Of a stretch of DNA of 64,000 bases, positions 34,458 through 47,873 are shown one piece after another (position 1 is the first letter of the stretch; each line of letters starts with the position of its first letter). The translations under genes and the position numbers were made by a program. This DNA is from Haematococcus lacustris (Eukaryota > Chlorophyta > Chlorophyceae > Chlamydomonadales > Haematococcaceae): NCBI GenBank assembly GCA_030144725.1, contig JASKMD010000006.1, positions 3,682,977-3,746,976 of the forward strand, written 5' to 3'. The notes below the pieces were generated by a model, which worked only from the letters and a program-made list of their open reading frames with translations, searched no databases and was not told the origin of the DNA.

Positions 34458-37400
34458 GCGGGTAAGCTCACTGCTGCTTCAACCTGTTCTCGCCCTGCCC
34501 CCTTCCCCCTTGGCCCCCTGTTGCTCAGTTGCACGCCCCCCCTTCCCTCCCCCTCCCCTGCAGGAAGGCTGCACCGCGCTGCACAAGGCTGCCCAGCAGC
34601 GTCATGTGGGGGTGATGCGCTTGCTTCTGACCCACAGCCCCCACCTCATCTCAATCCCCAACCGAGCAGGGAAGACCGCCATGGACATCGCTTACAACCG
34701 CCCCTCCACCCCCAGCAGCCATGGCCCCTCCCACCCCACCCACCCCAGCCCCACCCACCCTGCCGCACCCACCCACCCACCCAGCCCCACCCACCCATGG
34801 CCGTACAACATCCTGCCTGCCCCTCCCATTGGCATACCCCGCCTGAGCCCCGCCAAGGGCCCAGTCATGCCCCATGAGACAGCTAGGCCTACCACCTACT
34901 TAATCGTGACCCCCCAGGCGTGCCCCAACCCCAGGCATGAGCCTGCCCACGTGCGGCAGATGCAGCAGCAGGCCCCTTCGGCAGATGCAGCAGCAGGCCA
35001 CAGGGCGTCCCAGGTGGCCCAGAACCACCCAGGGAACCCCTCCCCTTACGATCAGCCTCACCGCGCCACCACCGCCCCTGCCTCCACCCTCCTCGCCACC
35101 ACAGACGCTGACTCACCATTGCAATCGCAGCCAGAGGGGCTGCCGCCGTGGCTGTCCCTGCCCTGTGCCCCACACACGCCTACCCAGCAGTCCCAGGCGG
35201 GCTTCAGGGCGGTGCAGCCCATGGCGGGGCTGCTGGCTGAGATGCCCAAGATGAGGGTTGGCACCGGGGGAGAGGAGGGCGATGTGCAGGGGCCGGGCTC
35301 CAGCCCCTGGCAGCAGCAGATACCCAGGCAGCGGCGGCAGCAGCAGCAGCAGCAGCCACCGCCGCCGCCGCCGTCGCATCAGCAGCAGCTTCCCCATCAG
35401 GCTCAGGTAGAGTCGCAGCCATTGCAAACTTCAGAAAGCCTCAGCAGCTGCTTGACCATGGGCAACGAGTATACCCTGGAGCAGCTGGAGGAGGCAACCA
35501 ATGTAGGCCACCGACTCACCCTCACACACTCACTCCCTGGAGAACTGCATGGCTTGCTAGCACTTGGTTGGTGAAGGGACTTGCCCCAGGCAGTCGCCAG
35601 GTCTGGCGGGGGTCCTTGATGTGTAGCTCACGGTAGAGGCTCACGGTGACACAAGAGCCGGCGCACCAGGCTGGGGGGGCGGGGCGGGGCGGGGCGGGGC
35701 GGGGCGGGGCGGGGCGGGGCGGGGCGGGGCGGGGCGGGGCGGGGCGGGGCGGGGCGGGGCGGGGCGGGGCGGGGCGGGGCGGGGCGGGGCGGGGCGGGGC
35801 GGGGCGGGGCGGGGCGGGGCGGGGCGGGGCGGGGCGGGGCGGGGCGGGGCGGGGCGGGGCGGGGCGGGGCGGGGCGGGGCGGGGCGGGGCGGGGCGGGGC
35901 GGGGCGGGGCGGGGCGGGGCGGGGCGGGGCGGGGCGGGGCGGGGCGGGGCGGGGCGGGGCCCTTCTTCCCTCACAATTCCCTATCCTTGGGTGCCAGGTG
36001 GGCTGTTTCTGCCACAGCTGTGGAGTTGCGGTGTGAAGTGTGGGAGGAAGGGCAGGGGTGTGTGCGGTGCTGGTGGCCACAGAACTTCAGTGAAGCAAAC
36101 CGGCTAGGTCAAGGCGGCTTTGCCGTGGTGTACTCTGGCTACCTGCAGCAGCTGCATGTGGCAGTGAAGAAGCCAAGCACCAAGTTAGACCCAGAGGTGG
36201 GGGCGGCAGCAGGCGGCAGGTGTGAACAAGAGTGGGAACGAAGGGGCAGGCAGGGGCAGAGAAGGTAAGGGAAGGCAGGGGAGTGGTGGGGAGGGTTGAG
36301 CTGAAGTGTCCCCAACCACCCCTGTGGCTGCATCCAATCTTTCCAGTCCAGTGTGGAGCGGGTGGTGAGAGAAGTCAGCAGGTCATGTGTGGTTCGCAAG
36401 GAGGGTTGAGGGTCTAGGTCTGGGGCAGCGTGGATGAGGCGGGAGGACGTGGCTGGCTCGAGGGCAGGCTGCCGTGGACCAGGAGCAGGACTCCTTCAAC
36501 CTACCACCCTGCCAGTAGCAGCACAAGCACAGCTGCCATCCTTACTTCTCACTAGCCCAGATCCAGTAGCCCAGATTCAGTGACTAGCCTAGACTGTAAT
36601 GCGACGTACAGTGTGACAAGCTTAGATGGGTTATAAAGAGTGTGCAGCTGGCAGGGTAACCCAGGGTTTAATACCCAGCATCACCTCATCTGGCAGCCTG
36701 CGCCAGCCCCGTTGGGTGTTTGGCTGGAACGCCCTGCTTTCTTACTCACGTTTTCCTGCTTGCTCACCTGCCTGCTTTTCCCACTGCCTGCGTACCTGCA
36801 CCCCAGCCTGCCTGCCTGCACCCCCGCTCCCCCTGCCTGACCTTGCCTGTGTAGAGCATTCGCCATTTCAAGGTGGAGAGCAACGTGTTGTCCACCATCA
36901 ACCACCCGAACATCATCCCCCTCATTGGCACCTGCCCTGAAGAGGTAGGCGGCATGGACCACAGCTTGATCTGAGGCCAGGCACCGCAAATGCTAGGCTG
37001 CAAAGAGGGGGGGTGGAGGGGGCAGGCGGGGGGGAGGTGGTGGGTGGATGGGTGGGGGGGGGGGCTGGCAGTGTCTCAACAGCCTGATGCATACCTTATC
37101 GTCAGGGAGCTGGGCGGCACTAGGCCGATTCCCTCGACGAGTTGGGCATGCCCTACCCACACCCTTCATGCACTGGGGGATCCAACAGTCAGTGGTGGCC
37201 CTGGCACACAAGCGCATGCCCTCGTTGTGATTATAAGTATATATTTGAGGTATAGGGGAAAATATAGGCTTCAATATTTTTCCATTACTCGGGTTAGTCA
37301 TACAAGGCTACAAAGTTCTAGCAGCCAGATCCGCGTGTTCCGCAAATGAAGCGCAAGTTGCGAATGTGCTAGTTGCATGTATGGCTTGCACGTCGCAAGT

Positions 37401-40400
37401 TGCACGTCGCGAGTCGTTCCAAAACCACTCGCTTACGCTATTTATGCAACCCCAGCGTAGCCAATGCGACACTATAAGATAGCTTAGCGAACATGTTGCC
37501 AGGCTGGCATGTTGACTAGATGCTACGTCTTCCCTCGTTAGTCAGGAAAAGCCGGAGAGGAACGGGGTTAACAAAGGCTAGTTGAGGCAGTCGATATGTG
37601 TCGAAATGTGTTTTTGATAAATGTTGAGCGGCAATTGATAAATGTCGAGCGGCAAAGTGCACTTTTTAATGATTGTCGAGCGGCACTTCATAATTGTCGA
37701 GCGGCAAAGTACGATTCTCGCAATCAATGTCGGAGAGCGTCTATAGAGCGGCTGTGTTGAGAAGGGTTGGTCATAGTGTTGGTCAACGGGAGATATGGTG
37801 TTGGTCAACGGAGGAGGGGGGCGGTTACGGGTTTGGGGAACCTCAAATATACTTAATAACGGCCTTGACCTCGCGCATTAAGCGCACTAATGGTCTCGTC
37901 CTCGGCTCTGCTACCATACATCCCTCGGATGCGCCTCGGCATGTATGTCCGCGCCACCTCGGCCTCGGCCATTATTTTCACATAATGCTCTCAGGCCGCC
38001 AACTATCTACTACGTATTGTTGCTGTTATTATTGATGTTGATTGTTTCGATACGCCATATACATGATACAGAAATACACGTATCGTAATAAATAAAATAA
38101 CAGAGCCGGCCGGGAAGTTGAGTGGATGCCTTCACAGGAAGCTGTTTTGTACCGAGGGGGCACGCTGTGCTCTCTTGTGACACTAGCGGGGCTAGTCTGA
38201 GCCGAATTCGAGCTGGGCTGGGTTACTCCTCGTTGTTTGCGTCGCTGCCGCTGCACTCTTCACTGCCTGCTTCTGAATTGTCGCCTCCGAGTCTGACCAG
38301 GGCAATCACGGGTGGCTCCGCTGCAGAACTCGGCGTGGCAGTAGTTGCACGCCATGCTATGGCCGTGGGGCAACTTCGCTAAGGTGACATGTCACCACTC
38401 GGGGCTGGTTTGCTTTGCGCCGTCGCCGTCCTGCCCAGCCATCAAGGACAGGCTGCGGGACTGGCTGCGCTGCTCCTAGCTGCTCCTTTCCCGCGTGACA
38501 TGTTGCCTCTGTATTGCTGCATTGTATCGATACAAAAATTACACGTTTTTCCCGTATTTTCTCGTATCGCATGTACCAATACACGTAGTACCCATCACTG
38601 GTTTTTTTCCTTTCCTTTTTACTCCTTTTTACTCCTGGCTGTCCACCTCCTTCAGGGCATCCTTGTCTACAAGCTGGCCCCCCTGGGCTCCCTTCACGAC
38701 AACCTGTTTGGCGCAGATCAAGGGCCAGGGGACTACTCCTTGATGTGCCCAGCCACTGCTGGCGCCCCGCCCCAGGCAGGCAGCTCAGCGGGGGCCAGCA
38801 GCCCCTTTGCTGCACCTGCACGCAGAAAGCACCCGCCCCTGACCTGGAAGCAATGCATCAAGGCAGGTGGCTTGCAGGCAGGGGTGGCGCAGGTTGAGGA
38901 TGGTAGGGGAGGGGGCTGTGGGGTGGGAGGGAAGACGGGGGTGGGCTGAGGGTTGGGAGGGGTGGGGTATGGTGAGCGAGGGCTAGGGAGGGAGGGGGGG
39001 GCCTGGGAGGATGGGGAAGGCCAGGGAGGGCAAGGAAGGGTGGAGCAGAGAGAGGGGGGGTAGAGAGGTGGGAGGGTGATCCCACCCCTGCCCTGCTGAC
39101 AGCCAGGTGCGGAGTGTGGTGTGATGTGGTGTGCTGTGATGTGGTGCAGGTAGTATGGCATGTGGCGCGCGGTCTCGTTTTCTTCCACTACAAGGGACTG
39201 GTGCACCGCGACATCAAGGCAGGTGTTGTGTGGGTAGGCTAGACTCAGGGTGGTGTAGGTAGGCATTCTCACAAGCCGTGCCAACAGGCTCGGTGGGCCC
39301 CCAACTGGGCCCTCCGCAAACTGTTGTTTTGCCCTGCCGGATCCGCGAACGAGTAAGCAATGTGATTTTCAACAAAAATACGGAGTGGTCAAACAATTAT
39401 ATGGTAATCGATGCACCGCTGCATGGTTCGTGACATCAGTGCCGACGACGCAGCCAAAAATGCTTGACCAACACAATGGAATGCTCCATCAAAGGGCTCT
39501 CAATCGTAAAGATGCGGCTGTCTAGAAGCGTGGTTCGGGTAGACCTCGCAAGCTGTCTAGCATTGAGCTGCTGCTAGCCCGCGACCCTGCCGCGTCGCCA
39601 AGCACGCCCCCTTCTCCCAACCGACCCGGCAGGTTACATGAGAGTTTGTGGCACGCCCCTCAGCATCCGGCACATCTCGCAAGCCGTGCCAGTCTGCGGC
39701 ATTTACAGCCCAACTGTCAAGCATTTGACGCTCACACAGCCTGAGACGTACAACAAGCTGCCCGCGTCCACACTTAGGGTGTAGTAACAAAAGGGCGCCC
39801 TTACAAAGCTCATAACAGAGGCCCGGGCGAGCCCGCTGCGGGGCTTTGGGCATCACCATCCATCCACCGTCGGCAGGAGAGCCACTCTGAACACATGAAT
39901 TGCAACCCATCAGCACATCAATGGCATGGGTGACCTCGTCCTTGGTGGGTACAAGAATGGCCCTCTGCGTGCCTTTGATGACAACAAGCAGCGAGCAGTC
40001 TTGACTGAGATGGGCCGCTTGTTTGATCCCGTGCTTAAGGTTCCGCAACTGCTCCAAGTGTCCAGGCAGATGCAGTGGAAGATGATGCAGCGGTGCAAGC
40101 CAGCGACCTGGAGGCAGCGCTGCTGGCATGGCCTGTCCATAAGCCACTACCAGGCATGATGGTTGCCATGGAGGACTCCCCCTTGCTTACAGAGCAGGTA
40201 GCTGGGAGTGATGTTCAGTCCATGATGAGCCGGATGAGCCGGTGAGCAGTGGTCTGCCATTACAAGAGCCATGCCAATAGCCAAGCCTGCAGCCAAGCCA
40301 CCTACAACAACGGCAGATGGTCCACCCTTGCTCATACGTGGCAGGCCATTGAGCTCCAAAACCAAGCTTAAGCCAGCACCAACAGCACAAGCCGCTCCCA

Positions 40401-43400
40401 CACGCAAGTAGGCACGGTTGGTGTGAAGCACTAGCAGCAGCGCCAACAGCAGCAGCGCCAACAGCAGCAGCGCCAACAACAGCAGCGCCAACAATAGCAG
40501 CGGCGACAACATCAGCAACGACGATGGCAGTGCCAGCAGCGAGGGGTGGGGAGTTGGCAAGTTATCAGCTGGGGCAGCCTGGCCGCGCCAGGTTAGCTGT
40601 TAGGGTGGGTGGGCAGGCCGGGGCAACAGCTCGGGGAGCTGGCCGGCTACTAGGGTGCTTGCCTTGGCCAAGGCTGTGGCATGGGTGACTGTTAGGGCAC
40701 GCAAGTTTGTGTGTTTGGAGGAGGATGAAGAGATATGCCGGCCCTGCAAGCAGCCACAGCGGCACCATGACTCCATGGGGGAGGTTCAGTGCCCTATCTA
40801 GTGCAAAGTACAAACGGTGACTTGGTGCACAGAGATAGTGCCCTTGCATAGTGGCTTTGACTCGGTGACCGGGTGGCTTGACTTGGTGACCTGTAAAAGA
40901 AGTGTGTAAACCACGGAGGATTGACATGTTATGCAAGGGATGGCTGCCCAAGATATTTGTAAGCACACCCACATCCGCAAAACCGAGTTTTGCTGTAATG
41001 TTTGCATTTGGAAAGGTAAACATATTTATTTTTCTAATTACTGACCACGTCACACGGGGCACTGAACCTCGCTCATAAAGTCGTGTTCCTCCTGCCGCTG
41101 CTGGCAGTGGCGGTATATCTCATCATCTGCCTCGGAGCATTCAAACTTGCGTGCTCCTGCAGCCACCCATGCTGCTGCCTTGGCCAGAGCAAGCACCCCG
41201 CCTTGGATGGCTGCATGTGCATGACCGGCCGCCTCATCATGACATTATGGCCTGCTGCATCTGCTGCCACTCGAGCTGCCAAGGGTTGCCATGCCTTCAC
41301 ACGCTTCAGCTTGCCACCGGGGGTGCTGAGATCTGTCATGCCCTCGTAGATCAGCTGCATTGGAAATTGTTGGAGCAAGGCATGCTAGGTTCAGCCAGCC
41401 CATCAGGGGTTGAGCTAACTGTATCTCAAGTGTGACTTCTGTTTTAGGCTCCGCTCAGTGACGTAGTGCTTTACTGTGTTTGTCCGGTGAAGCGCTGCCT
41501 CTTAGCGAGGGCCTCTTTCTCTTTCAGGTGGGCTTTATACTTGCTATAGTGTGTAACTGTGTTTGTCCGGTGAAGCGCTGCCTCTTAGCGAGGGCCTCTT
41601 TCTCTTTCAGGTTATGGGCCCACCGCACGGGTGCGGATGGTAAAATCAGAGGCAGACGTCAGCGCTCCAGCCGAGCAGCCACAGATGGCAGTCCTTATGC
41701 CACAGCCACTGCCCCTGAATGAAGCCACTTCGTTTGTCGAATGGCGACATGGGGCGATGGGCCAGTTGAGGCTGGCCGGGCTGTGGAAGGCCATTGTTGG
41801 CGAGGACACGGACCCAGTTCGCTGTGAGCGTGCGTATGCGTGGCTGCTGTGCAACTGCAAGTCGCACTACTTGCGACTTGTAGTGGCAGCCGAGACAGCA
41901 CCTGCAGCCTGGAAAGCCCTGCTGGCGGACCAGCAGCCGGACAGCTATCAGCTGTGGGAGCAGCTCAACAGCTTGCAGATGCAGCCCGGTGAGACTGTGG
42001 GGCAAGTGCACAGCAGGCTGTTGGAGATTGTGTGGCAGCTGGCAGCGGTCAAGGAGCAAGTCAGCGAGCCCCAGCAGGTCATGGCCTTGTTGAAGGCCAT
42101 GCCTCCCCTGCCGCAGTATGAGAATGCAAGGGACTTCATCACATTTGGGTCTCTGCGCTCCCCGCTCTCCCTCACCGAAGTCAAGCGCACGCTGCAGATT
42201 GCAGAATCCCGTGCGCAGCAGGCTGGAGTGTCAGCCCAGCTGGCTGCAGTGCGTCTCCGGGGTAAGGGTGGGGGTGGTGGGGGTGGTGGGGGTGGCAGCA
42301 GCAGCAGCGGCAGCAGCAGCAGCCGCACGCAGCCGGCTGCCGTGCCGGCAGCCTCCTCCTCATCCTCAGCCGCACCGTCACGCCCACGGGCAGCCGCCAA
42401 CGTCAAGTGCTTCAAATGTGGCAAGCGTGGCCACTACGCACGAGACTGCCCAGACCCCGCACGAGATGGTGGTATGGCGGGGACTGGGGCTGGTGGTGAG
42501 GGAGGTGGTGCAAGCGGGGGTGGTGCGGGTGGTTGGGCTGGTGCGGGCAAGAGCAGCAGTGGGTCAGCCGGGCTATCCCGCGTCACCCTCGCTGCTGTGC
42601 ATGCGGGCACACTGAGCCATGTGGCTGATGCAGCCCCCCCCTTGCCTGCCTGCATGCCTGCTGAGGCAGGTGTGGGAGTGGGTGGGGCTGAGGTGCATAG
42701 CTGCAGCGCAGAAGGGGGCAGTGTGGTCAGCTGTGGGGACATGACCTGCTGTTGGAGCCATGCAGTAGGGCTCTCCCCTATGCTGCCCTGTGTGGTCGAC
42801 AAGCATGCCTCTCTTGCCCCTGAGCCAGCTGCAGAGCCAGCCTTGCTAGCTGTTGCCTCTACCCAGCAGCTGGACAGCAGCATGAGGGTGTGGGTGGCAG
42901 ATTCTGGGGCTAGTCACCACATCACCCCTGAGCGCACCTTGTTGCATGGGTATCAAGGGTTTGCGCAGCCAGTCCCTATGGGGCTGGGCAAGAGCTCAGT
43001 GCAGCTGTATGCCTATGGGAAGGGCAGGGTGCGGCTGGCAGTGGATGGGGTGAGGATGGAGCTGCAGGATGTGTTGTGGGCTCCAGAGGCCAGCACCAAC
43101 TACTTCTCCACCCTCGCAGCAGCTCAGAAGGGCTGGGAGATCAGGCAGTCAGCTGACAGCATCACCATGCAGTCCAGCAAGGGGGAGGTGGTGAAAGGCA
43201 AGGTGGTGGGCAGGCAGTATCAGCTCAGCGGTAGCGCGCAGCCTGCTGTGGTGGCATGTGAGCCGCCCGCCTCAGCGCAAGCTGTGACTGCAGTCACACC
43301 GCAGCTGCTGCATGAGCGGCTGGGCCATCTCAGTTACCGGGCCATGGGTGATATGATCAGCAAGGGGATGGTGGAAGGGGTGGAACTCAGCGCGGGGCAG

Positions 43401-46400
43401 TGCAGAGCAGCAGGTAGTGGGGTGTGTCCTGGCTGTGCAGCGGGCAAGCTGCACCGGCGTGTAGCCGACACGCTGCCCTCCCTTGCTGCCCGGGTTGCAG
43501 CACCCTGCGACCTTGTGCACACTGATGTGTGCGGTCCCCTCCGCATTCCCAATGCTGCTGGCTACTGCTTTGTGCTCACCTTTCTTGATGAGCACAGTGG
43601 GCTGTCACTCATAGCCCTTCTCAAGGCCAAGTCAGAGGTGCCAGCAGCCATCAGGGATGCAGTCGAGTGGTTTGAGACACAGGGGGGCCGCAAGGTCAAG
43701 GTGTTGTGCAGCGACCGGGGAACTGAGTATGTCAACCAGGCTGTCAGGGAGTTCCTCAGTGGGAAAGGCATCATCCACCAGCAGACCGCCCCGTACAGCC
43801 CGCAGCAGAATGGCAGCGCAGAACGCCTAAACCGCACGCTGTTTGAGAAGGGTCGGTGCCTGCTGTACAGCAGTGGGCTCTCAGTTAACTTCTGGCCCTA
43901 TGCCTTGCGCTTTGCCAATTATGTGCGCAACCTGTCCCTGGTGCGAGGCAAGGCGGGCACTCCCTGGGAGCTGTTCTGGGGGGTGCGGCCAGACCTGTCA
44001 GCGCTGCGGGTGTTCGGGGCACGGGCGTATGCCCACGTGCCCGAGCACATGCGCAGCAAGCTGGGCAGTAAAGCGGTGCAGGGGGTGTTTGTAGGATATG
44101 AGCTGAGCAGCAAGGCTTACCAGGTGCTGCTACCTGGTGGCAAGCTCTTGATCACCAAGGACGTGGTGTTCGATGAGCTTAACCGGGGGCCGCCCACCCG
44201 GGAGGCAGACCTGGCCATGCACTTGCCACAGCCTGAGCCAGAGCCGGGGGTGCTGGTGCCGCATGCTGTGCATGTGCTGGTTGAGGTGCAGTTGACTGCA
44301 CCGCCGGCAGCTGTACCAGCTCTGCTAGAGCACGCGCCAGCACCACCAGGTGGTGCAACCAGCAGCGCAGGAGCTGACAGCGGCAGCACCGTAGGGGCTG
44401 GCACCGGCAGCAGCGCAGGGGCTGGCATCGGCAGCTACGCAGGGGCTGGCAGCAGCAGCAGCGCAGGGGCTGGCAGCGGTAGGGGCACAGAGGCTGATGG
44501 TAGCGGTGTGGGCACAGGGGCTGGCAGCAGCGCAGGGGCTGGCAGCAGCGCAGGGGCTGGCAGCAGCGCAGGGGCTGGCAGCAGCTCAGGGGCAGGCAGT
44601 GGTGCAGCTGGCAGCCGCGCAGGGATTGGCAGAGGTGCAACTGGCAGTGGTGCAGTAGTGGCTGAGGGCAGCAGTGGTGGTGGCGCTGTCGTGCGCCAAT
44701 CTAGTCGGTTGCGGGGTATTCAGCCTGAGTTTGCGGGGGTCAGATCCGTGGCTGTGGCGGAGCTTCCTGCAATTGTCTATGGCTCTCTTTGGTCTGCGCC
44801 GGGCCCGACGGGCGTGGCATGCACTTTCAGGGGAGGAGCTGGAGCAGCTGGAGCAGCTGAAGCAGCTGGTTTCCACAGCCTCACCTGCACACAGCTATCT
44901 AGCCACTATGATGCAGGGTGTGTTGGCTGATCTGTCTCTGGGCTCTGCTGTGGTGCAGCCTGTCACCATCATGTGTGACAATGAGGCTGCTCTCACTCTG
45001 GTCTAAGAACATTGATGTCCTTCATCATTTTGTGCGTGAGCGGGTGGCGCGTGGTGAGCTGGTCTTCAAGTTCTGTGGCTCTGCAGCCAATGTGGCTGAT
45101 GTGTTCACCAAGGCTCTGCCTTCTGTCAAGTTTGGATTTTGCAAGGCTGGTATGGGGATGGTGAAGCTCTGACGTAGGCTGAGACCCAGTGGCTTTGGTG
45201 TTCAGTTTAAGTTGTGAGGTCTGATGGCCTGGCCTGAGGGGGTGTGTTGGAGCAAGGCATGCTAGGTTCAGCCAGCCCATCAGGGGTTGAGCTAACTGTA
45301 TCTCAAGTGTGACTTCTGTTTTAGGCTCCGCTCAGTGACGTAGTGCTTTACTGTGTTTGTCCGGTGAAGCGCTGCCTCTTAGCGAGGGCCTCTTTCTCTT
45401 TCAGGTGGGCTTTATACTTGCTATAGTGTGTAACTGTGTTTGTCCGGTGAAGCGCTGCCTCTTAGCGAGGGCCTCTTTCTCTTTCAGAAATACATGCCCA
45501 GAGGCCTTGGGAGTGAGGCACACTGTGATGCCCTTCTTCTGCTCGGCGACGATTAGACAGTTTGCGAGGTCTCCCAGGTGGTGGTTTCTTAATCACTGCC
45601 GCTTGACGATCGCGTGACTTTGGAAGCGTCGTTCAGATTATCAGCTACGTCAGCGGCACGGATGCCCCGGACTACAAACTGGTCCATTGCTGGCACTTTC
45701 GTCAAGGTCAACTAATTGTTTGACTACTTCGCGACGACCTCAGCTGGCCCTTGCCCCAGGCTCCCTATCCAACCCCCCCTCTGCCACCCAGTACGAGCCT
45801 AGTGTCTGCCTGCTGTTGCCTTGGCCTAGGCCACCTGCTGCTGCCTTGGCCTGGGCCACTTGCTGTGCTGCTCAGAGCTGGGTAGGAGCTGGTGTAGGCC
45901 TGGTCATCTGTAGGCTGGACCCTGGCCCCCTGCCCTGGCGCTACCCCCCCTAGGATCTCTATGATGCCCAACACTGTTGTGTGGCCTGCAGCCCCACAAC
46001 ATCCTGTTGTCAGAGAACAAGAAGGGGCCGGTGGGCATGCTGGGCGATGTGGGCCTGACCAAGCTGGTGAAAAAGAAAACGAACGGCAACGACCCGTCAC
46101 GCCTGGTAGGAGGGGGGACGGCAGGGAAGGGGGAAAGGCAGGGGCGGAGGTACAACAGGGATGTGGGGAAGCATGGGCGGGGGATGTTTGACGAGCAGTA
46201 GCAAAGGCAGGCTAACACTCCTTGGCAAGGGTGGAGAAGAGAGGGCGGGGAGGTGGGCAGCGCTTGGCTATGGAGGGCGGGGCCCTGGTCCTACGGCACT
46301 GGGATGATGAGGAATGTAGGTGGCAACAGCGATGGCAACAGCAATGGCAGCAGCAGTAGCAGTGGGTTGGTGGTTTGCACCACGTGCACCCCTTCAGTGT

Positions 46401-47837
46401 TCCATCAGCCCTCTCCTCCTCAGCTTGGACACTGCGTAGAGGAAGCCGAGCTAAGCGGCACAGTAATACAAATGGTGTAAATGGCAGATGTCTACATGCT
46501 CCACGCTGATGGTGCACCGGCTTAGCATTCCCGACTATGCCCCAATTCTTCCACCTTGGTGTGTGACTTCTGACGTGTTTGCCGTGGGATTGAACATCAA
46601 CTTCATGGCCCTATTTGCGATCGTTTCAATAATAAACTCGTACTCATTCACCTCAGCCACCGCACTCAGATAGGCTTAGTGAGGATATACATGGGCTGTT
46701 AGTTCGAGTAGTTGAAATAGTTCGAGCAGTTGAGAGTGTCTGCCTTGTCAGCTGTCATTAGGACCGCAAAAGCAAGCGCACGAGCCCATTGCCCATTGCA
46801 GTGTGGCAGTTGCACCCTAGCAATCGCACATTGGGAGTCGCTACCATGGCACAGTGGCAATGGCACACTGAAAATGGCACACTGGCAATTGCATGGTCGA
46901 TAAGGCGCAAGCCACCACCACCAGCGTGGAGTTTGTTGGTAACAGACGAACGCTAGCAATAATGAATGCGTACTCGTTACCTCAACCACCGCACTAAGAT
47001 AGGCTTAATAAGAATGATACATGGGCTAACCCTGGAAACATATAAACGCTAGATACTACAATAAATCCTTATATTGTATTGAAGACGTGACTGACAACAG
47101 GACCCATATGCATGATTGTGTGCCCCTGTGCTGCAGGCGGGTACCCTTGGCTATGTGCCGCCAGAATGCCTGGATGAAGTGACGGGGAAATGGGACATCT
47201 ATGCCTTGGGTCAGTCCTACCCCACCCCCTCCCACCCCTCAGGCCACATGACAGCCACCTTGCTGCCTTAAACGCACCTCATCTGCTTGGCAGGCTGCTC
47301 TGGCAAGGCAATCCCTCTTTTCAGCCACACCAACACCACCCCTATGCCACACCAAGCAACCCCACACCACCACCACCACAAACGCCCTGGTGACCCCTTG
47401 GCGCCCTGGCCATCCCTAGGCATACAACAACTCACCTTCAACGTGCCTCATTTGTTTGGCAGGTCCTGCAGCTCAGGGGCAGTGGCAGGACACTGTCGGG
47501 CCATACACCCACTTCCCCGCCATGGCCGGGCAGCAGGCTGCAGGGGCCCTGGTGGCTGCCTTCAGCCCCTTGCCCCATGTCCCCATGTGCTGTGTGGCTG
47601 ACCTGGCTGGTAGGCTGGGTGCAGGGTGCACAACTGCCTCTGCCTCTGCCATGCACCTGCGCTGCACCGCCCTGCAGGCATTGTGCTGCTGCAGCTGGTG
47701 AGCAAGGACAGGCTGGTCAAGGGCGGCCAGCTGAGGAAGGCGATGATGGCTGCCTACAATGCAGATGCAGCCACCTTCACCCAGGTGGGCGGGTGGGCGG
47801 GCGGGCGGGCGGGCGGGCGGGCGGGCGGGCGGGTGGG

Positions 47838-47873
<36 letters not shown>

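Larger units (their letters stand above)
41368..45486 (+). mobile_element. Copia LTR retrotransposon, complete ends, RT-deleted
   Basis: 4119 bp bounded by two 242-bp LTRs and a GAAAT duplication. The internal order is gag, protease, integrase, then fragments of RT and RNase H, which is the Copia (Pseudoviridae-type) order. The RT core is missing, so it cannot encode its own replication; yet identical LTRs point to a very recent insertion, which must have been helped in trans. It sits inside an older transposon within a kinase intron. Confidence 0.95.
39219..45991 (+). other. 6.8-kb GC-AG intron of kinase copy 1 with nested transposons
   Basis: Opens AAG|GCAGGT and closes CTGCAG|CCC. It splits HRDIK from PHNILL. 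The matching intron in copy 2 (56898-58890) has the same GC donor. Most of the extra length is transposon sequence: pogo-like fragments, then a Copia element. Confidence 0.85.

Noticed and set aside
38856..38868. GT donor at GCAG|GTGGC in the kinase genes
   Set aside because: It gives phase 1, which breaks the next exon (VVWHVARGL); the GC donor keeps phase 0 in both copies.
44730..45172. Functional reverse transcriptase
   Set aside because: Only a shard around LFGLRRARRAWHAL and parts of RNase H remain, in different frames; no active-site block.
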